This document shows positions 30,301-39,700 of a stretch of DNA of 64,000 bases, in pieces (positions within the stretch are counted from its first letter, which is position 1; each line of letters begins with the position of its first letter). Position numbers and translations under genes: made by a program. The stretch is from NCBI RefSeq assembly GCF_000154725.1, contig NZ_DS544873.1, positions 911,107-975,106 on the forward strand. The letters run 5' to 3'. The DNA comes from Kordia algicida OT-1. Its GTDB lineage: Bacteria > Bacteroidota > Bacteroidia > Flavobacteriales > Flavobacteriaceae. Under the pieces are notes generated by a model, which was not told where the DNA came from, searched no databases, and worked only from the letters and a program-made list of their open reading frames with translations.

Positions 30301-33300
30301 AAATTCATCTTGGAAATCAGCAACTCGTAGCACAATTACAAATTCCATCAAAATATCAGCAAGATGCTACTGAATTCGAATTACATCCAAGCATTCTAGA
30401 AGGTGTTTTACAGGCAAGCACATTACTATTAGAAGCACAAGAAACTGCGCAGTTGCCAATTTCGATTGATACCATTCGAAAAATGCAACCATTTGGAAAC
30501 GAAGTATTTGCTTGGATTCGCTACAGCGAAAACGACACACAGGCAGAAAACGAAGTGAAAATTGACATTGATCTCTGCGGTACGGATGGAACGATCTGTG
30601 CGCAATTTGTGGGGATCTCTTTTATCACTTCCGTAGAAAGTACACAGTTCGAACCAACTTTGGAAACAAAAGAAACTTCGGTAAAAGCAGCAACAACAGC
30701 AACGCTTGCAGAAACGTTTGAAACGCCAAAGGAAATTTTCTTTACAGTGCAAACGAAACCAGTAATTTCTACAGCAACGGCAAATACTGAAAATATTACT
30801 GTTAGTTCACTAGAAAAACCTTCTAATATTAAATTATCAAAACCAACAGCAATTGTAGTTGACAATAAAAAGAGTGCAACCTTGAAAAAAGGACGTGTAC
30901 AACTATCGGCAGAAAGTTCGCAACAAATTATAGAAACCACTGCGCCAATGTTGAGACTATTCAACACAGGCAACGGCATCTATAAACTGCAATTAGAAAC
31001 GTCTGAATTGGACAAAACGTTCATCGCTCAATTCAAAAGTGCATTGCAAAGACTCACAAAAGAAGAACATCTAAAAGTACTTTTAATAGAAGGAACACAA
31101 ACAGATTTCTTACACGGAGAAACGGAAGTTTTCAATGAAGCTTTGCAACAAGAACTATTCAAAGAAATACTATCGTTCAACTATCCAATCATTGCAAATA
31201 CACAAGGAAACGCTTCAAACGTTGGATTCTTAATCGCTTCACTCTGTGACTTTATCATTTGCAACGAAAAAGCAACATATAAGTTTTCAAACACAAATGA
31301 CAAACTTACAAACCTATTCAATGAACGTTTTGGAGCAGTCTTAGCAAACAACTTGCTACAACCAAACAAAAGTTTTACAGGAATACAACTCAAACAAAAC
31401 GGATTTACCATGCCAATAGTTGCTTCAGAAAAAGTAACGGAAACGGCAGCAGACTTAGCAGATAACTTAGCTAAAAAATCTCAGCGAACATTACGTTTAC
31501 TCAAACAACATTTATCGCGTCATATTTCTGAAAAAGTTGAACAACTCACAGCAATTTCGACAATAACAGAAAACACAGCTTTTGAAAAAGTGGAGATTTC
31601 CGAAACAAAAAGTTTCAAAGTTCAATACCAAAAAGATGGAGTTTGTGTCGTAACCATCAAGAACACGAAGTTAAAAGGAATTCAAACGCTAAACAGTGAA
31701 ATAGGAGCATTCTTTTCAGAAATCAACAACACAAAAAATCATAGCACAATTGTGCTAAAAAGTGAGCAAGAAAGTTTCATACCACAAACGGCGAAAGATG
31801 CAGAAATCATCAAGCTTTCAGAAATCTTACTAAACTGCAACTATCCAATCGTTACGGAATTAGACAAATCACCCAACACAAAAGCATGGTTGGTAAGTCT
31901 ACACACAGATGAAGTAATCTATAGTGAAACAGGAAACTACACCGCAAAAGGATTACTAGTCAACAAAACCTTAGCACAAAAAGCTACGTTGTTATTCACA
32001 GCGCGTTATGGCGAATTGGCAAGTAAAGAACTCTTGTTGCTTGGAAAAACATACAATGGAAAAGAGCTAAAAGCCGTAATACCAACAATTCAGACAGCGA
32101 CAAACGCTACAGAACTTGCAAAAAGTTGGTCAACAGAAAACCATGCAAAAACTTGGAAGTCAGCCAAAATCAAAGCGATCAAAGAATCAAAAAAGGAACT
32201 TCCAACGTGGAAACTAGCCACAGCAAAAGACGAGAAAGCGCCAAAAACAGGAACTGTCAATTTAAAATCATCAGTTGTCAAAGCAACCGTTTTAGAAGCT
32301 GGAATTCTAGAAATTCGCTTAGAAGAACGCGGTTCTAAAAATATGTTTACGGACGACTTTATGGCTGGTGTGAACGAAGTTTTTGAACACATTGAAAACA
32401 CGCCAAACTACAAAGTGGTCATCCTAACAGGTTACGACAACTATTTCGCTTCTGGCGGAACAAAAGAAGGATTGGTGGCAATTCAAGAAGGGAAAAGTAA
32501 ATTTACTGATACAAAAATCTATCAACTCGCAATGGAATGTAAAATTCCTGTCATTGCCGCAATGCAAGGTCACGCCATTGGTGGCGGTTGGTCATTTGGA
32601 ATGTTTGCCGACTTCATTTTCTTTAGCAAAGAACGCAAATATCTAAGTCCGTACATGAACTACGGATTCACACCAGGAGCAGGAGCAACGTACATTTTCC
32701 TAGAAACATTGGGTTATGATCTAGCACGCGAAACGCTACTTACGGCAAATGAAATCTCAGGAAGTGAACTCCAAGAAAAAGGAATACAACAAGCTGTATA
32801 CAGTAAAAACGAAATTATACAAGAAGCATTCACATTAGCAAAACAACTTGCGAAAAATACGAGAGCAATTCTTGTGGCTTTCAAACAGCAATTAGTACAT
32901 AAAAAACTAAGCAAAATTGACGCTGTATACACACTAGAACTAGCAATGCACGAGCAAACCTTTGTAGGTGCAAACAACGCATTGCAACAAATAGAGAAAA
33001 ACTTTATTCACGAAAGTGGTAAAACTATTGACACGCAAAAATCTTCTAAAACAATAGCGAACGCCGAAAAGAAAACACACATGAAACGTACAATAGGTAT
33101 TGACGAAGTTTTACACAACATCAAAAAATTCCTTGCGGAAGAACTGCACATGGAAGCAAATCTAATTGATGAAGAAACACAATTTGTGGACTTAGGAATG
33201 GATTCGATCACAGGAGTAACGTGGGTTCGTAAAATAAACGATCAATTCAAAACGTCTATCGAAGCCACAAAAGTATACAGTTTTCCAACGCTAAACGAAT

Positions 33301-36300
33301 TTAGCAAATACATCAAAGAACAAGTTGATGAAAAACTTGCTGATGAAATTCCTGAAGCAACTGTAACAGCAACAACTTCAGAAGAAATCACAGAAGAAAT
33401 TGTGGAAGAAATCGTAGAAGAAGTTGTCAATGAAACCATCGATCAACGTGAAGTTTTACAAGCAATCAAAACATTCTTGGCAGAAGAATTACACATGGAA
33501 ACGAAAGATGTAGACGAGCAAACACAATTCGTAGACTTGGGAATGGATTCGATCACAGGCGTAACGTGGGTTCGTAAAATAAACACAAAATTTAAAACAT
33601 CTATTGAAGCCACAAAAGTATACAGTTATCCAACCTTAACGGAACTGAGTAAATACATCAAAGCAGAAATAGACAAACATACAACACCGACGAAAGTTGT
33701 AAAAAAGGTACAACGAAAAGTAGTGCAAAAGCCAGTTCAGGCAAAAAAATCTACAATTCAAAAACCAGCATCAAAACTTTCCATATTCAATCGCAACGGA
33801 TTAACATCTTGGAAAGCACAACAAACCAAAAAAACACAACCAACACAAAAGTCTGCGACGAAAAATATACGCAACAACAACGATCATCGCATTGCTGTCA
33901 TCGGAATTGCAGGACAATTTCCAAAAGCAAAAAATGTCACAGAATTCTGGAACAATCTCGCAACAGGTAAAAACTGCATTAGTGAAGTCTCAAAAGATCG
34001 TTGGGACAACAAAAAACATTTCAAAGCAGGCGATCCAACTCCTGGAAAAACCAACAGCAAGTGGATGGGCGCATTAGAAAATTACGACAAATTTGATCCG
34101 TTATTTTTCAACATTTCGCCTGTAGAAGCAGAAAGTATGGATCCGCAACAGCGTTTATTTTTACAATCATGCTGGCATACCATTGAAGATGCAGGATACA
34201 ACACAAATGCACTCTCAGGAACCAAATGTGGCGTATTTGTAGGTTGTGGCGCAAGCGATTACCATCAACTATCAAGTGAGCACAGACTCAGCGCACAAGG
34301 ATTTACGGGCGGTTCGTCATCAATATTGGCGGCACGTATCTCGTACTTACTCAACTTGCAAGGTCCATGTTTATCAATAGACACAGCATGTTCGTCATCA
34401 TTAGTAGCATTAGCAACGGCGTGCGACAACTTAGTTTCAGGAAACTGCAACGTAGCACTTGCTGGTGGCGTAGGAATCATGGCAACTCCTGCAATGCATA
34501 TCATGACCGCGCAAGCAGGAATGTTATCGCAAGATGGAAAATGTCACACATTCGATCAAAATGCCAACGGATTTGTTCCAGGTGAAGCCGTCGGAGTGGT
34601 TATGCTAAAACGACTAGAAGATGCAGAACGTGACAACGATCGAATTTACGGAGTCGTACAAGGTTGGGGCGTAAATCAAGATGGAAAAACCAACGGAATT
34701 ACCGCGCCAAATGCAGTATCGCAAGCAAGCTTAGAAGCAGAAGTATATGAAAAATTCAACATCGATCCTGCACAAATTCAACTCATAGAAGCACACGGAA
34801 CAGGAACAAAACTAGGCGATCCAATAGAAGTAGATGCGCTAAAACAATCGTTCAAAAAATACACAGAAAACGAAACATTCTGTGCGTTAGGTTCGGTAAA
34901 AAGTAACATCGGTCACACCATGTGGGCAGCGGGAATTTCAGGTTTCCTAAAAGTCATTCTAGCCTTGCAACATCAACAATTACCGCCAACCATCAACTAT
35001 AGCAAACTCAACGAACACATCAACCTAAAAAACAGTCCGTTCTATGTAAATAATAAATTGCAAGATTGGAAAATTAATTCGGAAGAAAAGCGTCAGGCAG
35101 CCATCAGTTCGTTCGGTTTCAGCGGAACAAATGCACACATTGTCTTGTCAGAATACGTTCCGAAAAATACTCATCAACATACAGTAGACTATACTTTGGA
35201 TGGATTTGCCATTCCGCTAGCGGCTAAAAACAAAGCGCAACTTTTACAAAAAGTAAATGATCTTATCACTTCCGTAGAAAGTTCTCAGGAAACGTTGAAG
35301 CTTCAAGAATTGGCGTACACCTTACAAGTTGGTCGAGAACCAATGGAAGCGCGCGTCGGATTCATCACAAATACTGTCGAAGAACTGCTAGGACAACTAA
35401 AAAGTTATGCAAATGGTGATGACTTCGTAAAAGGAATGTATGTTGGTGACAGCAACGAAAACAAAGACGAATTACGCCTTTTTGCACAAGATGAAGACCT
35501 AAAAGAAACCATAGTTCACAAATGGATACACGAAAACAAACTATCCAAACTGCTCGAATTATGGGTAAAAGGATTAAATTTTGATTGGAACCTAATGTAC
35601 GGCGAAAACAAACCGAAACGTATCGGACTTCCAGTATATCCATTTGCAGAAAAACGCTATTGGATTGAAAACAAAGCGATCAATTCAGAAAAGAATGGTG
35701 CAAATCTGACACAAAAATTACATCCGCTTGTACATAAAAACACTTCCGATTTCACACAGCAACAATTCACATCCACATTTATAGGAGAAGAATTCTTCTT
35801 GCGAGATCATAAAGTCAAACTCACGGATGAAGGAAACCAAAAAGTATTGCCAGGCGTTGCTTATTTAGAAATGGCGCGAACGGCAGTTGCAATGTCTATA
35901 AAAGCAGCAAACGAATCACAAATCATTGAACTAAATGATGTCATTTGGATGTATCCAATCGCAGTTGAAACTCCAAAAGAAGTCACAATTGTACTCTTTG
36001 AAAATGACGAAACGGAACAAATTGACTTCGAAATCAGAAGCTTCATCACTGTAGATGAAAACACAACACAAGAAATCATTCACTGCAAAGGACACGCAAG
36101 TTATCAGACAGTTTCAAACGTTTCAAAAATCAATCTCAACACGCTAGAAACCAAAATGAACAAAGGAACGCTAGCAAAAGCAGACTTATATCCAATATTT
36201 GCAGCTTCCGGATTGGAATATGGAGAAGCACATCAAGGAATTGAAAAAATACGCAAAGGAGAAAATGAAGTCTTAGCAAGCTTACGTTTGCCAGAAATTC

Positions 36301-36755
36301 TCGATAACGACGAAGATACAAGTGTTTTTGACTTACATCCAAGTTTAATGGACAGCGCGTTTCAATCTACTATCGGACTGTTGGCAGACATTGAAAACAG
36401 CTCAGACAAACCATCCTTACCATTCTTAGTAGAATCACTTAAAGTTCATGCAAAATGCACAGAAGAAATGGTCGCTTGGATTCGCAAATCATCAACAGCA
36501 GTTGGAAACAACGACACCACAAAAGTAGACATTGATCTCTGCGATACCGAAGGGAATATCTGTGTACAAACACAAGGATTCATTTCGCGTACGCTAAACA
36601 CACAAACAGAAAACACAAACTACGTAGTAGCAACAACAGCTTCGAAAACGAACCAACAAAACGGACTTTCGTTTGACGAAACCTATCATAAAAACTTAAT
36701 AAAGAGTTACCTAAATAACGAAGTTTCACTTGATGACATTTTAGAACTCGTATAG
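24369..36755 (+). CDS. Trans-AT PKS, rest of module 3, module 4 (beta-branching), KS-DH of module 5 (3' part of a frameshifted gene)
   Basis: There is no credible start of its own; the first long-frame ATG (24579) lies mid-DH. Nucleotide positions: DH second half to about 24910 (LHPSILDSALQ); KR 24940-26270 (IIGGAGGLG); C-methyltransferase 26290-27460 (EIGAGTGGTT, NVLHAT); ACP (Ser 27687). Module 4: KS 27987-29265 (Cys 28461), DH-like fold 29793-30650 with Tyr (29886) at the catalytic His position, two decayed crotonase folds, one intact ECH (32241-33000), and two ACPs (Ser 33204 and 33549) each with Trp at Ser+6. Module 5: KS 33885-35160 (Cys 34389) and a DH 35706-36600 with His and LPGVAYLEM. 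The protein ends in a short helix (SYLNNEVSLDDILELV) that looks like a docking segment for the next protein, whose KR and ACP complete module 5. Module 3 should give an alpha-methyl enoyl unit and module 4 a beta-methyl branch. Confidence 0.92.
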   Translation, partial: NEEENSVNCQGEAVLHSKSERYSIDIPQVKQELSTQISATQFYNYFEKTGVDYGTAFRGIETVYKGNDTILAKLVLPNTIHNSAETLGLHPSILDSALQSCVALMVDLEASANEALLPYAVENVQILSRTEKEMYAYARFANGASTNDAVKKLDITLTDNEGTICAEIEGFTARFLQEADGTNAKNNADDGLKYLSPIWNLATLSEATEISENAKILLIGSEKTQQNWLQTSFPDTKYLQIESQEAVETIADKLKNTTFDQLVWIAPETTSKTNIQKSISAQEVGVLEIYRITKALLEAGFADENLKWSFITQNTQKVISNDVVNFTHASVVGFVGSLAKEYPNWNIQLADIDTFQAVTAKSCLSLPWNEQGNVLAHRHGEWFAQEFAYVSSNNSSHTLYKQNGIYVIIGGAGGLGEILTRYMIEKYNAQIIWIGRKEINEEIQHKIDALGKLGKAPMYISADATDEASLKNAHDQILEEHTNINGIIHSAIVLKDQSLKAMEESRFKQSLSAKVDISIHMERVFGTHDLDFMLFFSSLTSFVKAPGQANYAAGCTFKDSFAHYLDQQKNYPVKTMNWSYWGNVGIVADTFYKERMAQQGIGSIEPNEGMQALEVLMSTDVPQMALHKIITEDGIENANLTITEEVHFYENKETFNLSAVSAQLPTLDTDEQIKALADVQIPDEMNALATQIVVSSLVAVGLLKDGNTHIADLNLQTPPAQFFERWLAATISYLREENIVNEESQLAKPEVISLPKVWEQWDEAKKEWNKNPNWEKQVTLLEVCLKSLPEILKGEVLSTDIIFPNSSLHLVEGVYKGSFQVDYFNDVLCNTLRTCINEHIKNNADKQLRILEIGAGTGGTTVKVLPVLKEFGETVVEYRYTDLSKAFLIHAEENYQPIFPKLTTSILDVSKPIATQSVETNYYDIIIATNVLHATPNMRQTMRNTKAILKNQGIVLINEMSTWTLFTHLIFGLLEGWWLYEETSLRVAGSPGIDAENWEKVLKEVGFNQTLFPVAKAHPYGQQVIAAVSDGKVVQKHIKKEVAATKPSKKIAKAPIKKNIAKTVVAPQGNLREKSITFLTELVAKSLRMKPQQIEASQPLENYGLDSIMVVQLTNQFRKVFPDITSTLFFEENTVDGLVNYFLENKKEALQALFVETASEVEVETVISEEKEQATIAIKDARKPFEIFRKTNKPTIKTTATNNNIRSKFDVAIIGVSGRYPKAENIDTFWNNLSKGENCITEIPKDRWNWEDYYDEEKGKAGKIYTKYGGFISDIDKFDPLFFKIAPKDAKKMDPQERLFLQTCYHAIEDAGYTPKNIAENDKIGVFAGIMNSRYTAQSLHYSVANRVSYTFNFQGPSMAVDTACSSSLTAIHLALESIYNGTSECAIAGGVNIIIDPEHYIQLSAMTMLSTGNQNKAFGNKADGFVDSEGVGAIILKPLHKAEADGDHIYGVIKGSAINAGGKTNGYTVPNPKAQSAVISKALESAEINKEQISYIEAHGTGTALGDPIEISALTRALKTENSNNKCAIGSVKSNIGHCESAAGIAGLTKILLQFKHQQLVPSLHAEVLNPEIDFGKTPFKLQQATETWQKPAIEINGTEQHIPRIAGISSFGAGGANAHVILAEYEAVPQNLATHTPNTEVAIVLSARTESQLTQKIQDLLSFVESKENELDLLAIAYTLQTGREAMDERFATTVSSVAALIKTLNAYLNNSLETRKYQRSRTKNHKDEVLNFKSEANYKQMLSTWIKDKNYTELLAWWTKGIDVQWNELYSSKKPQRISLPTYPFAKERYWITPNKHNTIVAGAAKLHPMIHSNISNVQQTQFSTTFTGEEAFVKHYALQNGNETVKALPFLASVEMIQAAIAIGFANTDEGTILELNNHHFGSLIEITSQQAIQTALFAIDENSVGYEIFSENSEKTKVHTQGIASYEYRNYTETLPFDELFEEMEHTVDGNTFYNEFSQKEINYGAYYQAIQEIHLGNQQLVAQLQIPSKYQQDATEFELHPSILEGVLQASTLLLEAQETAQLPISIDTIRKMQPFGNEVFAWIRYSENDTQAENEVKIDIDLCGTDGTICAQFVGISFITSVESTQFEPTLETKETSVKAATTATLAETFETPKEIFFTVQTKPVISTATANTENITVSSLEKPSNIKLSKPTAIVVDNKKSATLKKGRVQLSAESSQQIIETTAPMLRLFNTGNGIYKLQLETSELDKTFIAQFKSALQRLTKEEHLKVLLIEGTQTDFLHGETEVFNEALQQELFKEILSFNYPIIANTQGNASNVGFLIASLCDFIICNEKATYKFSNTNDKLTNLFNERFGAVLANNLLQPNKSFTGIQLKQNGFTMPIVASEKVTETAADLADNLAKKSQRTLRLLKQHLSRHISEKVEQLTAISTITENTAFEKVEISETKSFKVQYQKDGVCVVTIKNTKLKGIQTLNSEIGAFFSEINNTKNHSTIVLKSEQESFIPQTAKDAEIIKLSEILLNCNYPIVTELDKSPNTKAWLVSLHTDEVIYSETGNYTAKGLLVNKTLAQKATLLFTARYGELASKELLLLGKTYNGKELKAVIPTIQTATNATELAKSWSTENHAKTWKSAKIKAIKESKKELPTWKLATAKDEKAPKTGTVNLKSSVVKATVLEAGILEIRLEERGSKNMFTDDFMAGVNEVFEHIENTPNYKVVILTGYDNYFASGGTKEGLVAIQEGKSKFTDTKIYQLAMECKIPVIAAMQGHAIGGGWSFGMFADFIFFSKERKYLSPYMNYGFTPGAGATYIFLETLGYDLARETLLTANEISGSELQEKGIQQAVYSKNEIIQEAFTLAKQLAKNTRAILVAFKQQLVHKKLSKIDAVYTLELAMHEQTFVGANNALQQIEKNFIHESGKTIDTQKSSKTIANAEKKTHMKRTIGIDEVLHNIKKFLAEELHMEANLIDEETQFVDLGMDSITGVTWVRKINDQFKTSIEATKVYSFPTLNEFSKYIKEQVDEKLADEIPEATVTATTSEEITEEIVEEIVEEVVNETIDQREVLQAIKTFLAEELHMETKDVDEQTQFVDLGMDSITGVTWVRKINTKFKTSIEATKVYSYPTLTELSKYIKAEIDKHTTPTKVVKKVQRKVVQKPVQAKKSTIQKPASKLSIFNRNGLTSWKAQQTKKTQPTQKSATKNIRNNNDHRIAVIGIAGQFPKAKNVTEFWNNLATGKNCISEVSKDRWDNKKHFKAGDPTPGKTNSKWMGALENYDKFDPLFFNISPVEAESMDPQQRLFLQSCWHTIEDAGYNTNALSGTKCGVFVGCGASDYHQLSSEHRLSAQGFTGGSSSILAARISYLLNLQGPCLSIDTACSSSLVALATACDNLVSGNCNVALAGGVGIMATPAMHIMTAQAGMLSQDGKCHTFDQNANGFVPGEAVGVVMLKRLEDAERDNDRIYGVVQGWGVNQDGKTNGITAPNAVSQASLEAEVYEKFNIDPAQIQLIEAHGTGTKLGDPIEVDALKQSFKKYTENETFCALGSVKSNIGHTMWAAGISGFLKVILALQHQQLPPTINYSKLNEHINLKNSPFYVNNKLQDWKINSEEKRQAAISSFGFSGTNAHIVLSEYVPKNTHQHTVDYTLDGFAIPLAAKNKAQLLQKVNDLITSVESSQETLKLQELAYTLQVGREPMEARVGFITNTVEELLGQLKSYANGDDFVKGMYVGDSNENKDELRLFAQDEDLKETIVHKWIHENKLSKLLELWVKGLNFDWNLMYGENKPKRIGLPVYPFAEKRYWIENKAINSEKNGANLTQKLHPLVHKNTSDFTQQQFTSTFIGEEFFLRDHKVKLTDEGNQKVLPGVAYLEMARTAVAMSIKAANESQIIELNDVIWMYPIAVETPKEVTIVLFENDETEQIDFEIRSFITVDENTTQEIIHCKGHASYQTVSNVSKINLNTLETKMNKGTLAKADLYPIFAASGLEYGEAHQGIEKIRKGENEVLASLRLPEILDNDEDTSVFDLHPSLMDSAFQSTIGLLADIENSSDKPSLPFLVESLKVHAKCTEEMVAWIRKSSTAVGNNDTTKVDIDLCDTEGNICVQTQGFISRTLNTQTENTNYVVATTASKTNQQNGLSFDETYHKNLIKSYLNNEVSLDDILELV
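30507..32600 (+). repeat. Long direct repeat, copy 1 (tail of DH0 to ECH of module 4)
   Basis: About 2.1 kb nearly identical to 41123-43213. One stretch of about 229 bases (31442-31670) shows no difference by eye, and another lies around 32155-32315. The surrounding module sequence is clearly more diverged. This is consistent with recent duplication or gene conversion. Confidence 0.9.
30897..33000 (+). other. Triple crotonase array of module 4 (ECH-like, ECH-like, ECH)
   Basis: Three consecutive crotonase-fold segments. Segment 1 (30897-31550) keeps the outline VLLIEGTQTDFLHG ... NYPIIANTQGNASNVG but lacks the QGHA oxyanion motif. Segment 2 (about 31600-32140) is more decayed (STIVLKSEQESFIP, NCNYPIVTELDKSP). 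Segment 3 (32241-33000) has VVILTGYDNYFASGGTKEGL, MQGHAIGGGW and FTPGAGATYIF and looks catalytically intact. The last resembles the ECH enzymes of beta-branching, which dehydrate or decarboxylate HMG-type intermediates. Domain limits are approximate. Confidence 0.8.
33102..33670 (+). other. Tandem beta-branching ACP pair, module 4
   Basis: Two near-identical ACPs (FVDLGMDSITGVTW) separated by an acidic Glu-rich linker. Each has Trp six residues after the phosphopantetheine Ser (Trp at 33222 and 33567), the published flag for ACPs acted on by HMG-synthase cassettes. Confidence 0.88.
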
Positions 36756-36763
36756 CATTAATC

Positions 36764-39700
36764 ATGATGAAAGAACAACTCAAAAAAATATTTCTAGACT
36801 TATCGAGTAAAAAGCTTTCTGAAAAAGAAGCTTTAGAAAAAATAAGAGCAATCAAAGCAGCACAAAAACACAGTGATGTCAGTACGCTATATGCAAGTCC
36901 TACGTGGAAAATTGTCAAAAATCCGCATGACAATCAAGCAGTAAATGCACATCACGTGATTTGCCTACAAATAGCGGATAACGCACAAAAAGTACTTGCT
37001 AAAAAACTTCCGCAAAGTACGATTCACACTGTAAAAGCTTCAAACTTTAGCGAAATTGCATTGTCGTGTTTTAGCATCATCAAAAATATTCTTGAAAATA
37101 AAATTCAGGCAAACAGTTACGTGCAAATTGTTTTGGGCACTTCCGTAGAAGAAACCCTGCTGCAAAGTCTGTCAGCGTTATTCAAAACAGCAACCTTAGA
37201 AAATCATAATCTAATTGGTCAGCTCATCGTTTCAGATCAAAAAAATGCGGTAGAAAAACTAGCAGCACAACTGATTGAAGAAACGCAACAATCCACAGAT
37301 GCCATCATCAAATACGAAGGCGGAAAACGTGCTGTAAAACGTCTAGAAGAAATTCAAACCCAGCAATCAAACAACAGCGCATACAAAGAAAACGGTGTAT
37401 ATCTTATCACTGGCGGATTTGGAGGTGTCGGAATTGCTTTCGCCAAAGAAATATTACAGCAACTAGAAAAAACAACAATCATTCTCACAGGACGTTCAAA
37501 GCTAACTGCTGAAAAACGCCAATTGCTCCAACAACTCTCTGAAAAAAACAAAAAAGTTCAATACATCCAAATGGACGTTGCAAACGAGCAAAAAGTTGCA
37601 GAAAACGTTCAAAACATACTAAAAGAGTACAAAAAACTACACGGAATCATTCATGCGGCAGGAATCAACAAAGACAATTTCATCCTCAAAAAATCAGTAG
37701 CAGAATTCAAAGAAGTCTTACAAGCAAAAGTAGCAGGAACACAAAACATTGACGAAGCGACAAAGGATGTTGACTTAGATTTTATAACCTATTTCTCATC
37801 AATCGCAGCATGGTTTGGAAATCCAGGGCAAGCAGATTATGCAGTGGCAAATGCTTTTATGGACGAATTTGCAAAACAGCGAAATCAACTTGTACAAGCA
37901 GGAAAACGCAAAGGAAAAACACTATCAATCAATTGGCCACTTTGGGAAAATGGAGGCATGGAAATTGACAGTGAAATCAAAGCACGATTGCTCGAAGAAA
38001 CAGGATTCATTCCGCTTGACGATCAAACAGGAACAACCATATTCCAAAAAGCCATCAATACCAATCAAACACACATTTTGGGTGTAAAAGGTTCTTTAGA
38101 AAAAATAAAAGACACACTATTTAATCAAGTAGTAAAAGTTCAGCAACAAGAAGAAGAAATCATTTCTGAAACCTTAGATGAAAAAGAATTACTCCGTAAA
38201 ACAACAGCATTTGTTCGTGATGAATTCTCAACAATCATCAAACTTCCTGCACGTGAAATAGAAACACATGTTGCTTTAGAAAAATACGGAATCGATTCCA
38301 TCTTAGCGATGAACATTACAAGTCAGCTTGAAAAAACATTTGGGCGACTTTCCAAAACGCTATTCTTTGAATATCAAACTATTGATGAACTCAGTGAATA
38401 TCTAGCAAATGCTTTTACATCAGTATTAACTGCGAAATTTTCATCAAATGCGACTAAAAAGCAATCCGTTTCAAACACGAAAAAGACGATTGTACATAGC
38501 AAGTCGCATCAAACAAAAACAACAAAAAAGAAAATAAGAACGCAATCTGAACAATCTTTTAACGTACAATTTACTCCACAAAATACCAACCAAAACGAAC
38601 CAATTGCAATCGTTGGTTTAAGTGGTCGATATCCCGAATCGGAAAACATTCAAGAATTCTGGAACAACCTACAACAAGGAAAAGATTGCATCATTGAAGT
38701 ACCAAAAAGTCGTTGGGACTGGAAAAAACATTACAGCAAAGATCGTACAGAACAAAATCGTCATTACAGCAAATGGGGCGGATTTATAGCAGGAGTAGAC
38801 GAATTCGATCCGCGTTTCTTCAACATTTCGCCAAGAGAAGCCAAAAACATCGATCCGCAAGAACGCTTATTCTTGCAACACTCTTGGATGGCAATGGAAG
38901 ACGCAGGGTATACACGCGAAGCATTGCACAAAGCTTCTGAAAACAACTTACCAGGACAAGTTGGTGTGTATGTTGGTGTCATGTACGGAGAATACAATCT
39001 CTCAGGAAGTTTGGCAAGTATTGCCAACAGAGTTTCCTACGTGCTCAATCTTCACGGACCAAGTATCACATTAGACACGATGTGTTCTTCATCACTTACC
39101 TCAGTACATTTAGCATGTCAAGATTTAAAATCTGGACGTACAGACATGGCTTTGGCAGGTGGCGTAAACGTTAGTATTGATGCCAACAAATATCAAATGC
39201 TAAGTACAGGACAATTCATTTCAAGTGACGGACACTGTCAAAGTTTTGGCGAAGGTGGCGATGGTTACATTCCGGGAGAAGGTGTTGGAGTTGTCATGCT
39301 AAAACGATTATCAGACGCAGAAAAAGATGGCGATCACATCTACGGAATCATCAAAGGAAGCGCGCTCAATCATGGAGGAAAAACCAATGGTTACAGTGTG
39401 CCCAATCCAAAAGCACAAGCAAGTGTCATCAGTCGTGCATTGCGAGAAGCAAACGTTCATCCACGACATGTAAGCTACATTGAAGCACACGGAACAGGAA
39501 CAAAATTGGGCGATCCGATAGAAATAACGGCACTCAACAAAGCTTTCGGAATTGATAATGAAAATCATTTCTGTCAACTCGGTTCGGCAAAATCAAACAT
39601 CGGACACTGTGAATCTGCCGCAGGAATCGCAGGAATCACCAAAGTCATCTTACAATTACAACACAAACAAATAGTTCCTTCATTACATTCGGCAAAACTC

